Shown: piece by piece, positions 21,295 through 31,683 of the stretch
How the letters are laid out: each line of letters starts with the position of its first letter
Numbering within the stretch: position 1 is the first letter of the stretch
Source of the DNA: Chlorops oryzae
Taxonomy: Eukaryota > Arthropoda > Insecta > Diptera > Chloropidae
Length of the DNA: 64,000 bases
Assembly (NCBI GenBank): GCA_020466095.1
Contig: CM035806.1
Span: 110,604,139-110,668,138 of the forward strand
Reading direction: 5' to 3'
The notes under the pieces: generated by a model
Told to the model about the DNA's origin: nothing
Database searches by the model: none
Seen by the model: only the letters and a program-made list of their open reading frames with translations
Program-made: the position numbers and the translations under genes

Positions 21295-22385
21295 TTTTAT
21301 ACCCAGCGTAAGCGGGGTATATTGGTTTTGTGCAAATCTTGTAACAGGGAGAATTAAGCTCCGGAGATATAGAAAAATATATATAGAAATGATCAGGATC
21401 AAAAACTGAATCGATTTAGACATGTCCGTCTGTCCGTCTGTCCGTCTGTCCGTCCGTCCGTCCGTCCGTCCGTCCGTCTGTCCGTCTGTCCGTCTGTCCG
21501 TCCGTCCGTGGTCGGATCTCCTCCGAAACGGCTGGACCAATCAAGTCAAAATTTGGCACACAGGTATATCGGGATCCGAGTATGATCCTAAGTAAAAATG
21601 GGAGACATCCGCCCACTGCCACGCCCACAAATGAATATAATGTGTTTTCAGTAAAATGCTTGTAACTTGCGAACCACTCAACACATTCCATTGATATTTG
21701 GTGTACTGGTAAACTACGAAAAGAAACATATCCTGGCAAAAAATGGACGCCGCCCTCCTCGAGCCACGCCCACAAATAAGCCCAAAAATAAGGGCTTATC
21801 GTAACTTGTGAAGTAAAAGGCGTAGAAGCTTCAAATTCGCAGCATAGGTTGACCAAGGCAAATGAAAGGTTTAGGAACAAAAATTTATGTAGCCCGCCCA
21901 CTGCCACGCCCACAAATAGAGAATTTTCATAACTTCCGAAGTAAAAGGCGCAGAAGCTTCAAATTCGCAACATAGGTTCACCAAGGCGAATGAAAGGTGT
22001 AGGAAAATTTTTTTTATGGCCCGCCCACTGCCACGCCCACAAATGAAGATTTTTCGTAGCTTCCGAAGTAAAAGGCGTAGAAGCTTCGAATTCGCAACAT
22101 AGGTTCACCAAGGCGAATGAAAGGTGTAGGAAAAAATTTTATGCGGCCCGCCCACTGCCACGCCCAAAAATGAAGATTTTTCGTAACTTCCGAAGTAAAA
22201 GGCGTAGAAGCTTCAAATTCGCAACATAGGTTCACCAATTTCGAATGAAAGGTGTAGGGAAATAATTTATGTTGCCCTCTCACTGCCACGCCCACAAATA
22301 GAGAAGCAAAACATAGTGCGCTCATAATGTCGGGACGCTGGGTATTTCAAAGTCGGGCTTGACCGACTTTAGCTTTCTTACTTGT
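21295..22385 (+). mobile_element. DINE-1/mini-me-like element, long copy
   Basis: Complete layout: 'ttttatacccagcgtaagcg', (TA)n, 'gatcaggatcaaaaactgaa', (GTCY)n at 21423-21508, a shared middle, about four 127-bp units (21780-22300), the 3' hairpin 'agtcgggcttgaccgact' (22351-22368) and the end 'ttcttacttgt'. It is the best complete member of the first DINE subfamily here. No gene. Confidence 0.8.
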
Positions 22386-22683
22386 TTTTTTGTTATCATA
22401 TGTCTAAAATTCATTACGAGGCAACAAGAGATGAGCTTAGAATGACCAATAAATGAGCTGGGTATTCATTCAAGGGAAAAATAAGAGTTAAATAAGTATA
22501 TGACAGGGTTGGGTGGCAGCGAAAACTTAACGCCGAATAATTCCGTAAAAACAATAAATTTAACCGGGACTGTCTTTGTTTGTTATAAATATATTGTTTT
22601 TTGAATCGAAAAAATATTTTTTATTGGTCATTAATGAAGAATAATAGTGGGGGAAATTATGTCACGTACGATATGTCACGTAA

Positions 22684-22991
22684 GGGGCCGTCCATATATT
22701 ACGTCAGCATGATTTTGACCATTTTAGACCCCCTCCTCCCCCTTATCATCAATCGTCATCGTCCAGAACCCCCTCACCCCCCTTGTTTGACATCATCTTT
22801 GAGCTCTTTATTATTTCACAAGTAAATAGAAATTAATTTCTTCAAAATATAGTTTAATAGTGTTTTCTTATAAGATAGAGATGATGACGTGATCATTGCG
22901 GATTGACCCCCCTCCCCCACATCATCAAGCGTCATCATTCACGTGACCCCCTCCACCCCCCTGTATGATGACGTAATATATGGACGACCCC
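22684..22991. mobile_element. MITE with GGGGCCGTCCATATATTACG termini
   Basis: Left GGGGCCGTCCATATATTACG and right inverse of GGGGTCGTCCATATATTACG, flanked by TAA (22681-22683, 22992-22994). Both arms have C-rich 'ccccctcc' and 'atcatcaa.cgtcatc' subrepeats. It is 308 bp and non-coding. Confidence 0.8.
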
Positions 22992-23552
22992 TAAGATATA
23001 TGAACTTTGTTCCCTATAAAATCAACTTAAGATTTTTTTAATTTAAACATAACGAATTTAAAAGGAGAAATATTTCACTAAGTGCAAGAAATTAGAAACA
23101 AAAAAATAAACTCCATTAATTAGCAGAGTTTTGCACATTTTTACAAGTACCTCAAAAGTACTTCCGTTTTTGGTCACGTACGATATAGCCCTATTTCGCT
23201 CGATTTTTCCGACTCAAACATTTCATATCTACTTAATTTTTTTTTCAAATGATAAACTCTCTGAGTGGAACATATCGACACCATTTTCTTGGAGTCACTC
23301 CAATTTTTGTAAAATCTATTCAACTCCATTTGCGTACGAATTCCGCGTACGATTACCTGGAAATGCCCATATGCAACTTACATATCTACATGTCTCATGT
23401 TACAAATATGAAATAATTCTTCTTCTTAATAAGTTTGACAAAGTTGATTAAAACCCCTTCTTGGTAACACAACACTGGATGGTGATCTTCGAACATTTTC
23501 CTATTTTTCGCAGGCAGTCTACGTCAGGAAATTCTCGCCACTTTTTTTTTTG

Positions 23553-23683
23553 TTTATACCTTTTCCGAAGGAAAGGGTATATTAAGTTTGGCACGGAGTA
23601 TGTAACATACCAAAGGAGTCGCGATAGATATAGACATATATATATATTCTTGATCAGGGTGACAAGAGGAATCGATCTAGCCA

Positions 23684-23752
<69 letters not shown>

Positions 23753-24490
23753 GCGGTCACACTTTAGTTTTTCGTAATTTACTCCTAAGCCATGAAAGAT
23801 ATCATATTGAAATTTGGCATGGACTTGAACCAGGTAAATGTCCGAAAAACTGCATATTTTTTTCTTAGTCCCTTCTTGGGTCGTGGGAAGTGGTTCAGAA
23901 GTTTCAAAAATCACGATTCTTAACGTTTTCCGTGAATAACTTTTTTACTATACATCCCAGCTTATTGAAATTTGGTGTGTGTATAGCTACTATGTAGACT
24001 TAAGCTTTCGCTGAAAAAAAAATTGCGACATCGCTATAACTATGGTCATCATCCTACACATTAGAAAAAAACACTCCTTCTCTTATTCTCATATCTGTAT
24101 ACAAAAATGATTTTTTTTTTGCTTCTTCTGATTGTGTATTTTACCGCCAAATAAAGTCGTCTCTTAAGGTTAAAATTTGGCCATGACCACCATTCGCGAA
24201 ATTCGCGAAAATTTGATTTTCACTATTTTGAATTGAGTATTTCGCAGCTAGACAAAATGTCCTCTAACGGTTAAAATTTGACCATGCTCACCATCCGCGA
24301 AAATTTTGTGCTTAATAATAATCTCGAGTTTTAGAAGCTAAATCGAAGTACAGATAAGGTATAAATAGATATCCAAGCTAGAACAACGAAAACGGCAGGA
24401 ATTTTTGTTAAGGTAATGTTTTAACATATTTCAGGCTGAGGAAAAGGTATGTGTGCAATCGACTTAGCCGATGTAAACTTCTTTACTTGT
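23553..24490 (+). mobile_element. DINE-like element, second subfamily, intact copy
   Basis: Starts 'tttataccttttccgaagga' with inverted 'aaagggtata', then (TA)n (23636-23648), 'ttcttgatcagggtgac' and a pure (TCTG)n tract (23685-23751). It ends with 'atcgacttagccgat' and 'cttctttacttgt'. The order matches the first subfamily but the sequence differs. It inserted into the 3' region of the LTR retrotransposon just beyond the end of pol. Confidence 0.8.
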
Positions 24491-24507
24491 TTTTACTACC
24501 TGTACAT

Positions 24508-27455
24508 TCAAACAGTGTTGTGTTCGTACGAGTCGCTTTCATCCGGAAATTCACCCTCTGGTAATTTCCGTAAAGACTCATGAGGATATTTGTAGGTTCT
24601 TTTACTGGTCAACGATTTTAATACATACCTGTCACCATCCAGAATTTCTATTATCAAGAAAGGTCCTCGAAACTTAGGATCTAACTTGGTTTGGTGTCTT
24701 TCTTCATTCTTAAGTAACACATAATCGCCAAATTTATGTCTTACAATTTTAGCTTTATCTTTATCAAATTTTTGTTTATCATATAAGGCACTATTTTCCA
24801 TGTTTTTTGTTGCCTGTGACCTTATTTGAACGAGATCAACATTATTTTCCTCGTTATCAAATGGCACTTACCCAAATGGTCTTGCCACCTTACCGATTAA
24901 TAATTCTAGTGGGCTAGATTTGGTAACACGATTAACTGTACAGTTTAAGGCTAATTGGACTTCCTTTAGAGCATCCTGCCAAGACCTTTGGCTAGTTTCA
25001 ACTGCTGTAAGAAGGTTTTTCAACGTGCTCATTACTCGTTTCACTTGTCCGTTTGCACGACTCGAACCAGTCGCAATTAAATGTAAATTAATTTTTTGAG
25101 AAGAGCAATAGTCGCGAAATTCTTTACCACTAAAACATCTTCCCTGGTCGGCAATGATACGAGAAGGTACGCCAAATATTGATACTGACGATTCCAAGGC
25201 TCTTATGCAACTCTTTGCATGAATATTTAGTGTGTGATACAAAAATACGTACTTCGTAAAGGCATCGATTTGAACAATTTTTTATTCCTTCTGATCATTT
25301 TTACCACTTAGTTTGCCCGTTATATCTATATGAAGGGTATGCCATGGTATGCTTACTTTAGGAATAGAATGCAGTTCTGCCTGTACTTTACCTGAGGCTG
25401 GCTTGGATAATTTGCATGTAATGCAGTTTTCTACAAACTTGCGGATATATTTGGACATATTTTCAAACCAATAATGGTCATAGACTTTGTCAAGCGTTTT
25501 TTCCCACCCGAGATGCATAATTGACTCGTGGACGTGGTTTATAACAGACCACCTAAAAGCCCGAGGAACAACCGGCAAGCAACGCGTTGTCTCATTTCTT
25601 TGTATTTTTCGATACAGAATTCCAGCCCGTATTTCATAAGTTCTTGCTATACCTTCCTCGAGTTCATTGTTGTTTAATTTAGAAAAAATGGAAGATGTCT
25701 CAATTTCCCTTTGCTGTTCAGCAAGTAGCCAGTTGTCTGAGATATCTGCTAAATTTATACGCTTCTCCTCCTTTTTAGCATGCGTCAGGAATTTTTCAGA
25801 AATAGGGTTTCGAGAAAGAAAATCTACGTGCGGCATGCGCTTTCCTTCTCGATACTGAATGTCAAAATCGAAGGATTGCAAATATGCCCACCACCGATGA
25901 GCCCGCGGGGTTAAGTCTTTTTTAGTACGGGAGGCTTTAAGTGAATTGCAGTCAGTGAGAACTGTAAATTTACGGCCTTGAAGATAGTGACGAAAATGTT
26001 TTATAGAATTTACAACGGCCAACGTTTCCAATTCATATGAATGGTATTTGGACTCGATGGGGGTGGTACTTTTGCATAATATTCGACAACATGGGGCTTA
26101 TTATGGATTTTGTGTAACAAAATTGAACCATAGCCCTCAGAGCTGGCATCGGTATGTAGCTCGATAGGACTATCAGGGTTAAAGATTGTTAACACGGGCT
26201 TGTTGGTTAAAATATAAATTATTTGTTGACGAATTGGTTCGTGTTCTGGCTTCCAAATAAATTTTCGTTTTTCTGAAGTGAGGTGGTAGAGTGGCTTCAT
26301 CATTTGAGAAAATTTTGGTACAAATTGTCGAAAATAGGAAGCCAAACCTATGAACTGTCTGAGTTGTGTGATTGAACGTGGAGGAGGCAGGGCTGTTAAT
26401 GCCAATATTTTTCGCGGGTTTGGTCGGATTTCACCAGAAATCACTTCATACCCTAGATATTCAACGGTACTTTTGAGGAAAGAACATTTTTTGATATTAA
26501 AAGAAAACCCGGCCTTAGTAAGAACACTGAGGGTGTTCTTGAGTCGATATAGGGCTTCTTCTTTTGTAGACGCAATAACCATAATATCGTCCATGTAAAC
26601 TATTACGTAAGAATGAGCGAGATTGCCAATGCCACCATAACGGCACGTTTAAAAACTGCCGGAGCATTCTTAAGGCCAAATAGCATAGCCAGGTATTCGA
26701 ATTGACCATATGAAGTTCCGAAGGCCGTACGCTCAATTGAATCTGGGTGTAATGGGATTTGATGAAATCCGCTTGCCATATCAAGGCAGGAAAAATAAGT
26801 TGCTCCGTGGAGTCTCGCTATTTGGTCGGATATAAAGGGTAAAGGATACCTATCAGAAACGGTGTTTGCATTAAGTTCTCGATAATCTACACAGAGACGA
26901 TCAGATCCATCTTTCTTATTAACAAGCAACATCGGGCTAGAAAATGGCGAGCAACTAGGTCGAATGACGTTTGCTTTAATAAGCTCTTCGATTTTCTTTC
27001 TAATAGATATCCTTTCCTACGGGCTAAATCTATAAGGTCGCCTTTGAACAATTTTATTTTGGTCAATCAAACGTATTTCCATCTGCCCACTAGTTACCTT
27101 GGTTTTTGGGGTGCCCTTTATGAACCAATCAGAAAACTCATTTAAAATATTAATGAGTTTACATTTATCGTAATCAATTAAATCAGTCTCGACTTGGTTT
27201 AGATTTGTGTTTTCATCATTTTCAAAGCAAGTATATACGGTTTTAGTTTTGTAAATATTGAAGCTATCGCGCGTGATTGTGACACCAAACCCAACACTTA
27301 AAATTTCACGACCGACAACAATATCATATTATAAATAATCATCTTATACTACATGTAATAATATTTCCAGAGAATATGCCTCTATTTGCACTTGAGTTAG
27401 TATTTGCATTGTACTGCACACAGTATTATTTCCAATGCCTTTTAGAACCACTACG
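24508..27455 (-). pseudogene. pol of the 10-kb LTR element: RT, RNase H, integrase, broken
   Basis: Minus-strand frames in order are: 26932-26603, RT (VNKKDGSDRLCVDYRELN, FSCLDMASGFHQIPL); 26594-26010, MDDIMVIAS at the RT active site, then the connection and RNase H start (IELHTDASSEGYG); 26031-25282, the rest of RNase H (VLTDCNSLK) and the integrase zinc-binding region (H...H, CITC) with first catalytic Asp in LHIDITG; 25242-24868, second Asp (IADQGR); and 24867-24508, the C-terminal domain. Frameshifts lie near 26600 and 26020, with a stop near 25270. The expected catalytic Glu in ANGQVERV reads Lys (ANGQVKRV). The protease-to-RT stretch 26940-27455 is stop-ridden. Confidence 0.85.
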
Positions 27456-28652
27456 TTATTGTATTTTTCCCGTTACCCTCTTCGATGTGGTTTCCTTGAC
27501 GAGGGAACATTCGGACCCAGAATCAAAGCAAAATGGAAAGGACTCACCGTTTTGAATCAGTATACCTTTTGGCTCAGCTACTGCACAAATGTTCACATTC
27601 TTCTCAAAGTAGTTGTTCCTTTTGCTGGTCGAAGCCTGATTTTTGTTCTTGGAACAAACGGATGCAATGTGTCCAATTTCTCCACATTTGAAGCACGTCC
27701 ACGCTTGCTGCTGCTTTCCCTCTGGCATATTCCCGCTCGTGTGCTTGTTAGAACTAAGCTCCGCTCTTTTTAGACGACATTCCGCAATTTTGTGGCCAAG
27801 TTTTCCGCAGAAATGATATTTCAGATTAGGCGTAAGTTTCATTCTTTTGCTATTTGGTCCTGTGTTACGTTCGGAAGCGAAATAGTCCTTCCTTTTACCA
27901 AACGCGTGTGCTTGAAGTTCTAGCTGCAACTCGTTTCTGGTTTTTATATTAGTAGTAAATAGTAAACGTTGCAGCCTGTTGTCGAACTGAGCTGTGTGAA
28001 CAAAAGCAACCGAAACAGCTATTTCCTCGACACTCATTGTCTTCCACCTGGACAGGAGCGATGTAACAATACGGCTTCCATAAACAGAAAGGCTCTCTCC
28101 ATCGTTGGGATGCCCATTTAAGATGTGAAGTAAGGTTACTGCTGACGTCTCGACGCCTTCAAAACGTTGCACAAACAACTCTTTAAACTGCGACCATGCG
28201 ATTCCCGGGAAACATATTTGTGATAGCCCTTGCGATGCGCTGCCCTCCAAAGATTTGGTGAGGGCTATAACTAACGCACAGCCTTCTAATGGGCTCTCGG
28301 ATAAAATCATATCCGCTGTATAGCACCACGAATGCGCATCGGCCCCTGGGACGTCTGGATTAAATTTTGGCAAGGATATGGCTTTTGCCTCCGGCGTTGT
28401 GGGTTTCGGTTTTTGCATGGCCTTAATAAGCTCCAAAAAATTTTTATTCTGCGATTCCAAAAGCATACGCCACTGCTGGTTCGAATTTTCGCTATGTGGG
28501 TTGTATCCCACTTCTGATGTCGGAGTGTGTCCTGATGCGATCGCCCCTGGATCAACGTTGAAACCGCCAGGACCCTTGGTAGCAATAGCAGGACCTGATA
28601 ATGTCTCTGCAGTACCTGAACTCGGGTTCTGAGGATCCCGAGTTGGACCCAT
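27456..28652 (-). CDS. Gag and start of protease, 10-kb LTR element
   Basis: 398 residues from the first ATG (MGPTRDPQNPSSG...), with the frame open upstream to 28694. A capsid-like helical region spans about residues 85-255. Two CCHC knuckles follow: the first reads YHFCGKLGHKIAEC and lacks its first Cys; the second, TCFKCGEIGHIASVC, is intact. Next comes FCFDSGSECSLVKE, a retropepsin DSG motif, soon before the stop. The upstream frame crosses the LTR/internal junction. In the 3' LTR copy the matching position is an ATG (MKDSDSYNIQ); here it is AAG, so the original start was lost and translation would have to begin 14 codons later. Confidence 0.8.
   Translation of the reverse strand: MGPTRDPQNPSSGTAETLSGPAIATKGPGGFNVDPGAIASGHTPTSEVGYNPHSENSNQQWRMLLESQNKNFLELIKAMQKPKPTTPEAKAISLPKFNPDVPGADAHSWCYTADMILSESPLEGCALVIALTKSLEGSASQGLSQICFPGIAWSQFKELFVQRFEGVETSAVTLLHILNGHPNDGESLSVYGSRIVTSLLSRWKTMSVEEIAVSVAFVHTAQFDNRLQRLLFTTNIKTRNELQLELQAHAFGKRKDYFASERNTGPNSKRMKLTPNLKYHFCGKLGHKIAECRLKRAELSSNKHTSGNMPEGKQQQAWTCFKCGEIGHIASVCSKNKNQASTSKRNNYFEKNVNICAVAEPKGILIQNGESFPFCFDSGSECSLVKETTSKRVTGKIQ
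28505..28517 (-). promoter_or_regulatory. Primer binding site, tRNA-Leu type
   Basis: Directly inside the 5' LTR end (...CCGACA) the minus strand reads TCAGAAGTGGGAT, complementary to the acceptor/T-arm part of insect tRNA-Leu, a few bases in from its CCA end. The site is in frame with gag, encoding part of SEVGY. Confidence 0.6.
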
Positions 28653-28929
28653 GTTCGGAATGCTCTGTATGTTGTAAGAGTCCGAGTCCTTCTTTTTGTT
28701 TTGAAGGGTTTTCGAGAACGCATTGTAATACTATGCGTTCAGCTCTTTTTGTTATCTTGTTTTAATAACAACTGCCCTTTTCTTTTCAAAATAGCTTCCC
28801 ATATTAATTTTGTAGCTCTTGTCAAAGCCTACTTGTTTTCTCAATATACACGCTCGAACGCATAGTAGCACATTCGGCAAAAGCTTTATACTTTTTTTAC
28901 CTCGCTCTCAAAACCACATATCGCCGACA
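28518..28929 (-). repeat. 5' LTR of the 10-kb retrotransposon
   Basis: Direct repeat of 18918-19327. A TATA-like GTATAAAG lies at 28891-28884. The 11-bp inverted pair 'actatgcgttc' / 'gaacgcatagt' (about 28731-28742 and 28855-28866) could form a stem in the leader RNA. The LTR encodes the Gag N-terminus. Confidence 0.85.
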
Positions 28930-29660
28930 TAGACATATAAATATATTCTTGATCAGGGTGACAAGAGGAATCGATCTAGCCATGTCTGTCTGTTTGTCTG
29001 TCTTTCTGTCTGTCTGTCGGTCACACTTTAGTTTTTCGTAATTTACTCCTAAGCCATGAAAGATCTCATATTGAAATTTGGCATGGACTTGAACCAGGTA
29101 AATGTCCGAAAAACTGCATACAAATTTTTTTCGTAGTCCCTTCTTGGGTCGTGGGAAGTGGTTCAGAAGTTTCAAAAATCACGATTTTTAGCGTTTTTCC
29201 TGGATAACTATTTTACTATACATCCCAGCTTATTGAAATTTGGTGTGTGTATAGCTACTATGTAGACTTAAACTTTCGCTGAAAAAAAATTGCTACATCG
29301 CTATAACTATGATCATCATCCTACAAATTAGAAAAACACTTTTTCTCTTATTCTCACATCTGTATACAAAAATTATTCTTTCTTTTTTGCTTCTTCTGAT
29401 TGTGTATTTTGCCGCAAAATAAAGTCGTCACTTATGGATAAATTTTGACCATGACCACATTTCGCGAAATTCGCACAAATTTGATTTTGATTTTTTTGAA
29501 TTTAGGATTTCGCAGCTAGATAAAATGTCCTCTAACGGTTACATTTTGACCATGACCACCATTCGCGAAATTCGCGAAAATTTGATTTTCACTATTTAGA
29601 ATTGAGTTTTTCGCAGCTAGACAAAATGTCCTCTAACGGTTAAAATTTTACCATGGCCAC

Positions 29661-30081
29661 TGTTGGTGTCAGGGACACCAAAGTACCAGACGTACCTGTT
29701 TATGTTGATGAGGACGTAGGGTGAAAGTTTTATTTTTCATTGCCGGCGGTTTGCGCGACGCGATTAATTGATTTGAACTTTGCTTTTTGTTTTGGTGTTT
29801 TTTTTTTCAAACAAAGTTTCTGACTTTCTTTTTATTAAAATCCATTTTAAAGTAATTTACTTTGATTTTTCGTTTAGGCACTGCAGGTTTTAGTTCATAC
29901 TTTTTTTTTCTTTTCTTTTTCACTGAGCGGACGCGCGCTATTTTGCGAAAGCGATCAAACCCAAACTGCCCCGTCTTCGCAGGAACTCGAGCTGTCGAAC
30001 CAAAAAAATAAGTTTTTGTTGAATCGGTTCGTTGAAGGGCTCGTCCCCATAGCGGCTACGGCTACGGCAAAAAACGGGACA
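29661..30081. mobile_element. Solo LTR inserted in a DINE-like element
   Basis: A 421-bp block interrupts the DINE repeat, which is otherwise alignable to 23553-24490. It starts TGTTGGTGTCAGGGACACC and ends ...ACGGGACA, the usual TG...CA. The flanks are 'ggccac' and 'accaccat', fitting a 4-5-bp TSD (CCAC). No internal region is present, so it is a solo LTR produced by LTR-LTR recombination. Its family is not represented elsewhere in the window. Confidence 0.75.
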
Positions 30082-30367
30082 ACCACCATTCGCGAAATTC
30101 GCAAAAATTTGATTTTCACTATTTTGGATTGAGTATTTCGCAGCTAGACAAATGTCCTCTAACGGTTAAAATTTGACCATGCCCACCATTCGCAAAAATT
30201 TTTTACTTAAATATAATTTCGAGTTTGTGAAGCTAAATCGAAGCACAGATAATGTGTAGCTAGAACAACGAAAACGGCAGGAATTTTTGTTAAGGTAATG
30301 TTTCAACATATTTTAGGCTGAGGAAAAGGTATGTGTGTGGCCTAGCCGATGTAAACTTCTTTACTTG

Positions 30368-31481
30368 TTTTTAATAAAAAATTCAATTTTCATAAAAAAG
30401 AAGTTTGAATTCCTCGTATCCAAATATATCTTTACAAAAGTTAATCATTAAAATTTTTAATTTCAAAAGTTGAAAAATCCTATTTTTTTCACCTCTGTGG
30501 CGGGGTGGCCAAAAATCAATATCTTTTTAACTGATATGACTATCAGCCAAAGATTTTTGGCACGCATTTTTTAATTTCATTATATTTTATTTAAAAAAAT
30601 TTATAAGTAGCTTCCAATTGAAAAATCAGTTTAAAAACACAACATTAACTTATTCTTGGAAAAAAACACAAGAAAATGTGCAATGGGTATCCTATTTCAA
30701 ATGCTTTCAGAGTCCAGTAATTCAAGAGCTGCTTTTGACAACAAGCTTTTTTTTATATTGTTATTTCATGTTGTCATAAATTTTTTCAGATTTTTCTCTG
30801 GTTGATCCAGTCGCAGGCGGTCAATGTTCAAAAACGAACGATCTTGAAAAATTAAGCGTCAAAGATGATCCTAAAATAAAATATTGAGAAAGGGACCTAA
30901 ACGCCAATTTAAAGATTATAATGGACCGACACCTTTATGCCTTAATATTGGTCCCAAAACAAAATTAGGCTTAAATTAAAGAAAATTACCTCACGTACTT
31001 CAATCTATATGTTAATATAGATGCCGTAGGAACAAGAACGAGCATGATCGGAATGCATATTCAAAAAATGTACAAAATTACCTTTTAAAAGAGCCTAATA
31101 TGAAGATTATTGGATTAGTTTTTTGTATGTTTTAATAATATTTTATAATTATTATCCTTTTTTCAACTGAATTTTGGGTTCCTTCTCCTAACTGGCCAAA
31201 TAATGACCCTAGTATAAAAATATTTAATTTTCGACTCAAGTGCCGCAAAGCTCAATCTATGACGATTTTTTGTTTTGATTTTTATAATGGCAGACCTCTA
31301 AAATGTTGCGTAATTTAAGACCGATAACGAAACAGGTAAAAAATTTATTTACATATCATCTTGAGGGCTCTAACTCTCTTTAAAATTTTTATATTTTACG
31401 TTTTTAGAGAGTGGGAACAAGGATGAGGCAACTTACAAGGAAATATAATACAATAAAAATATAACTATAAATGGTTTTAAT
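30368..31481. other. Non-coding, part of an old dispersed repeat
   Basis: No gene. The segment of about 30950-31400 is homologous in inverted orientation to sequence on both sides of the hAT-type element at 40121-41652 and to 42300-42400. Markers are 'gatgccgtaggaacaagaac', 'ggccaaataatgaccctag' and 'ataacgaaacaggtaaaaaa'. Confidence 0.5.
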
Positions 31482-31683
31482 CACCCCTATTCTAAATAAA
31501 TGGCGAAAAGTGATTTCACCCGGAATTGTAATTTCGCCATTTGTGAAAAATGGTATCATGAATTCCGGGGGAACAGTTTTTCACTTCGAAACATATTTAA
31601 CTGTTCGAATATTAACAGCTGACATTGAAAAAGATTAAAAAGGTTATGTTTTAATTTTCAATTCGTATAAAATTTTGGGGAAA

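Larger units (their letters stand above)
19904..23372. mobile_element. Element with TGCATATGGGCATTTCCA termini, heavily invaded
   Basis: 'ttgcatatgggcatttcca' at about 19903-19921 is the exact inverse of the sequence at about 23354-23372. Between them lie two MITEs (20096, 20496), a DINE-like copy (21295) and another MITE (22684). The residual sequence has no transposase frame but repeats 'gtcacgtacgat' at about 21064, 21231 (variant), 22661 and 23174. No TSD is evident. The element is inferred from the inverted ends only. Confidence 0.45.
18918..28929 (-). mobile_element. Ty3/gypsy-type LTR retrotransposon, about 10 kb with internal insertions
   Basis: LTRs at 18918-19327 and 28518-28929 begin TGTCGG and end CCGACA, flanked by TSD TAGA (18914-18917, 28930-28933). 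On the minus strand the order is 5' LTR (right), gag, protease, RT, RNase H, integrase, then a 3' region swollen by other elements (23553-24490 and 19904-23372), then the 3' LTR. The gene order places it in Ty3/gypsy. The LTRs differ at about a dozen sites (roughly 3% by eye). All genes carry lesions, so this copy is dead. Confidence 0.9.
18837..30367 (+). mobile_element. DINE-like element split by a 10-kb LTR retrotransposon
   Basis: Left part 18837-18917 matches the first 80 bp of the intact copy at 23553 ('ttataccttttccgaaggaa' to 'gcgatagatataga'). The right part starts at 28930 ('tagacatataaatatattct') and runs through a TCTG tract (28983-29020) to the end '...ttctttacttgt' at 30367. The 18918-28929 insertion is bounded by TAGA on both sides. 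The right part is further interrupted by a solo LTR (29661-30081). Confidence 0.85.

Noticed and set aside
23461..23914. Frames rich in SVCLSVCL or RQTDRQTD repeats
   Set aside because: They are translations of the (TCTG)n tract in a DINE-like element.
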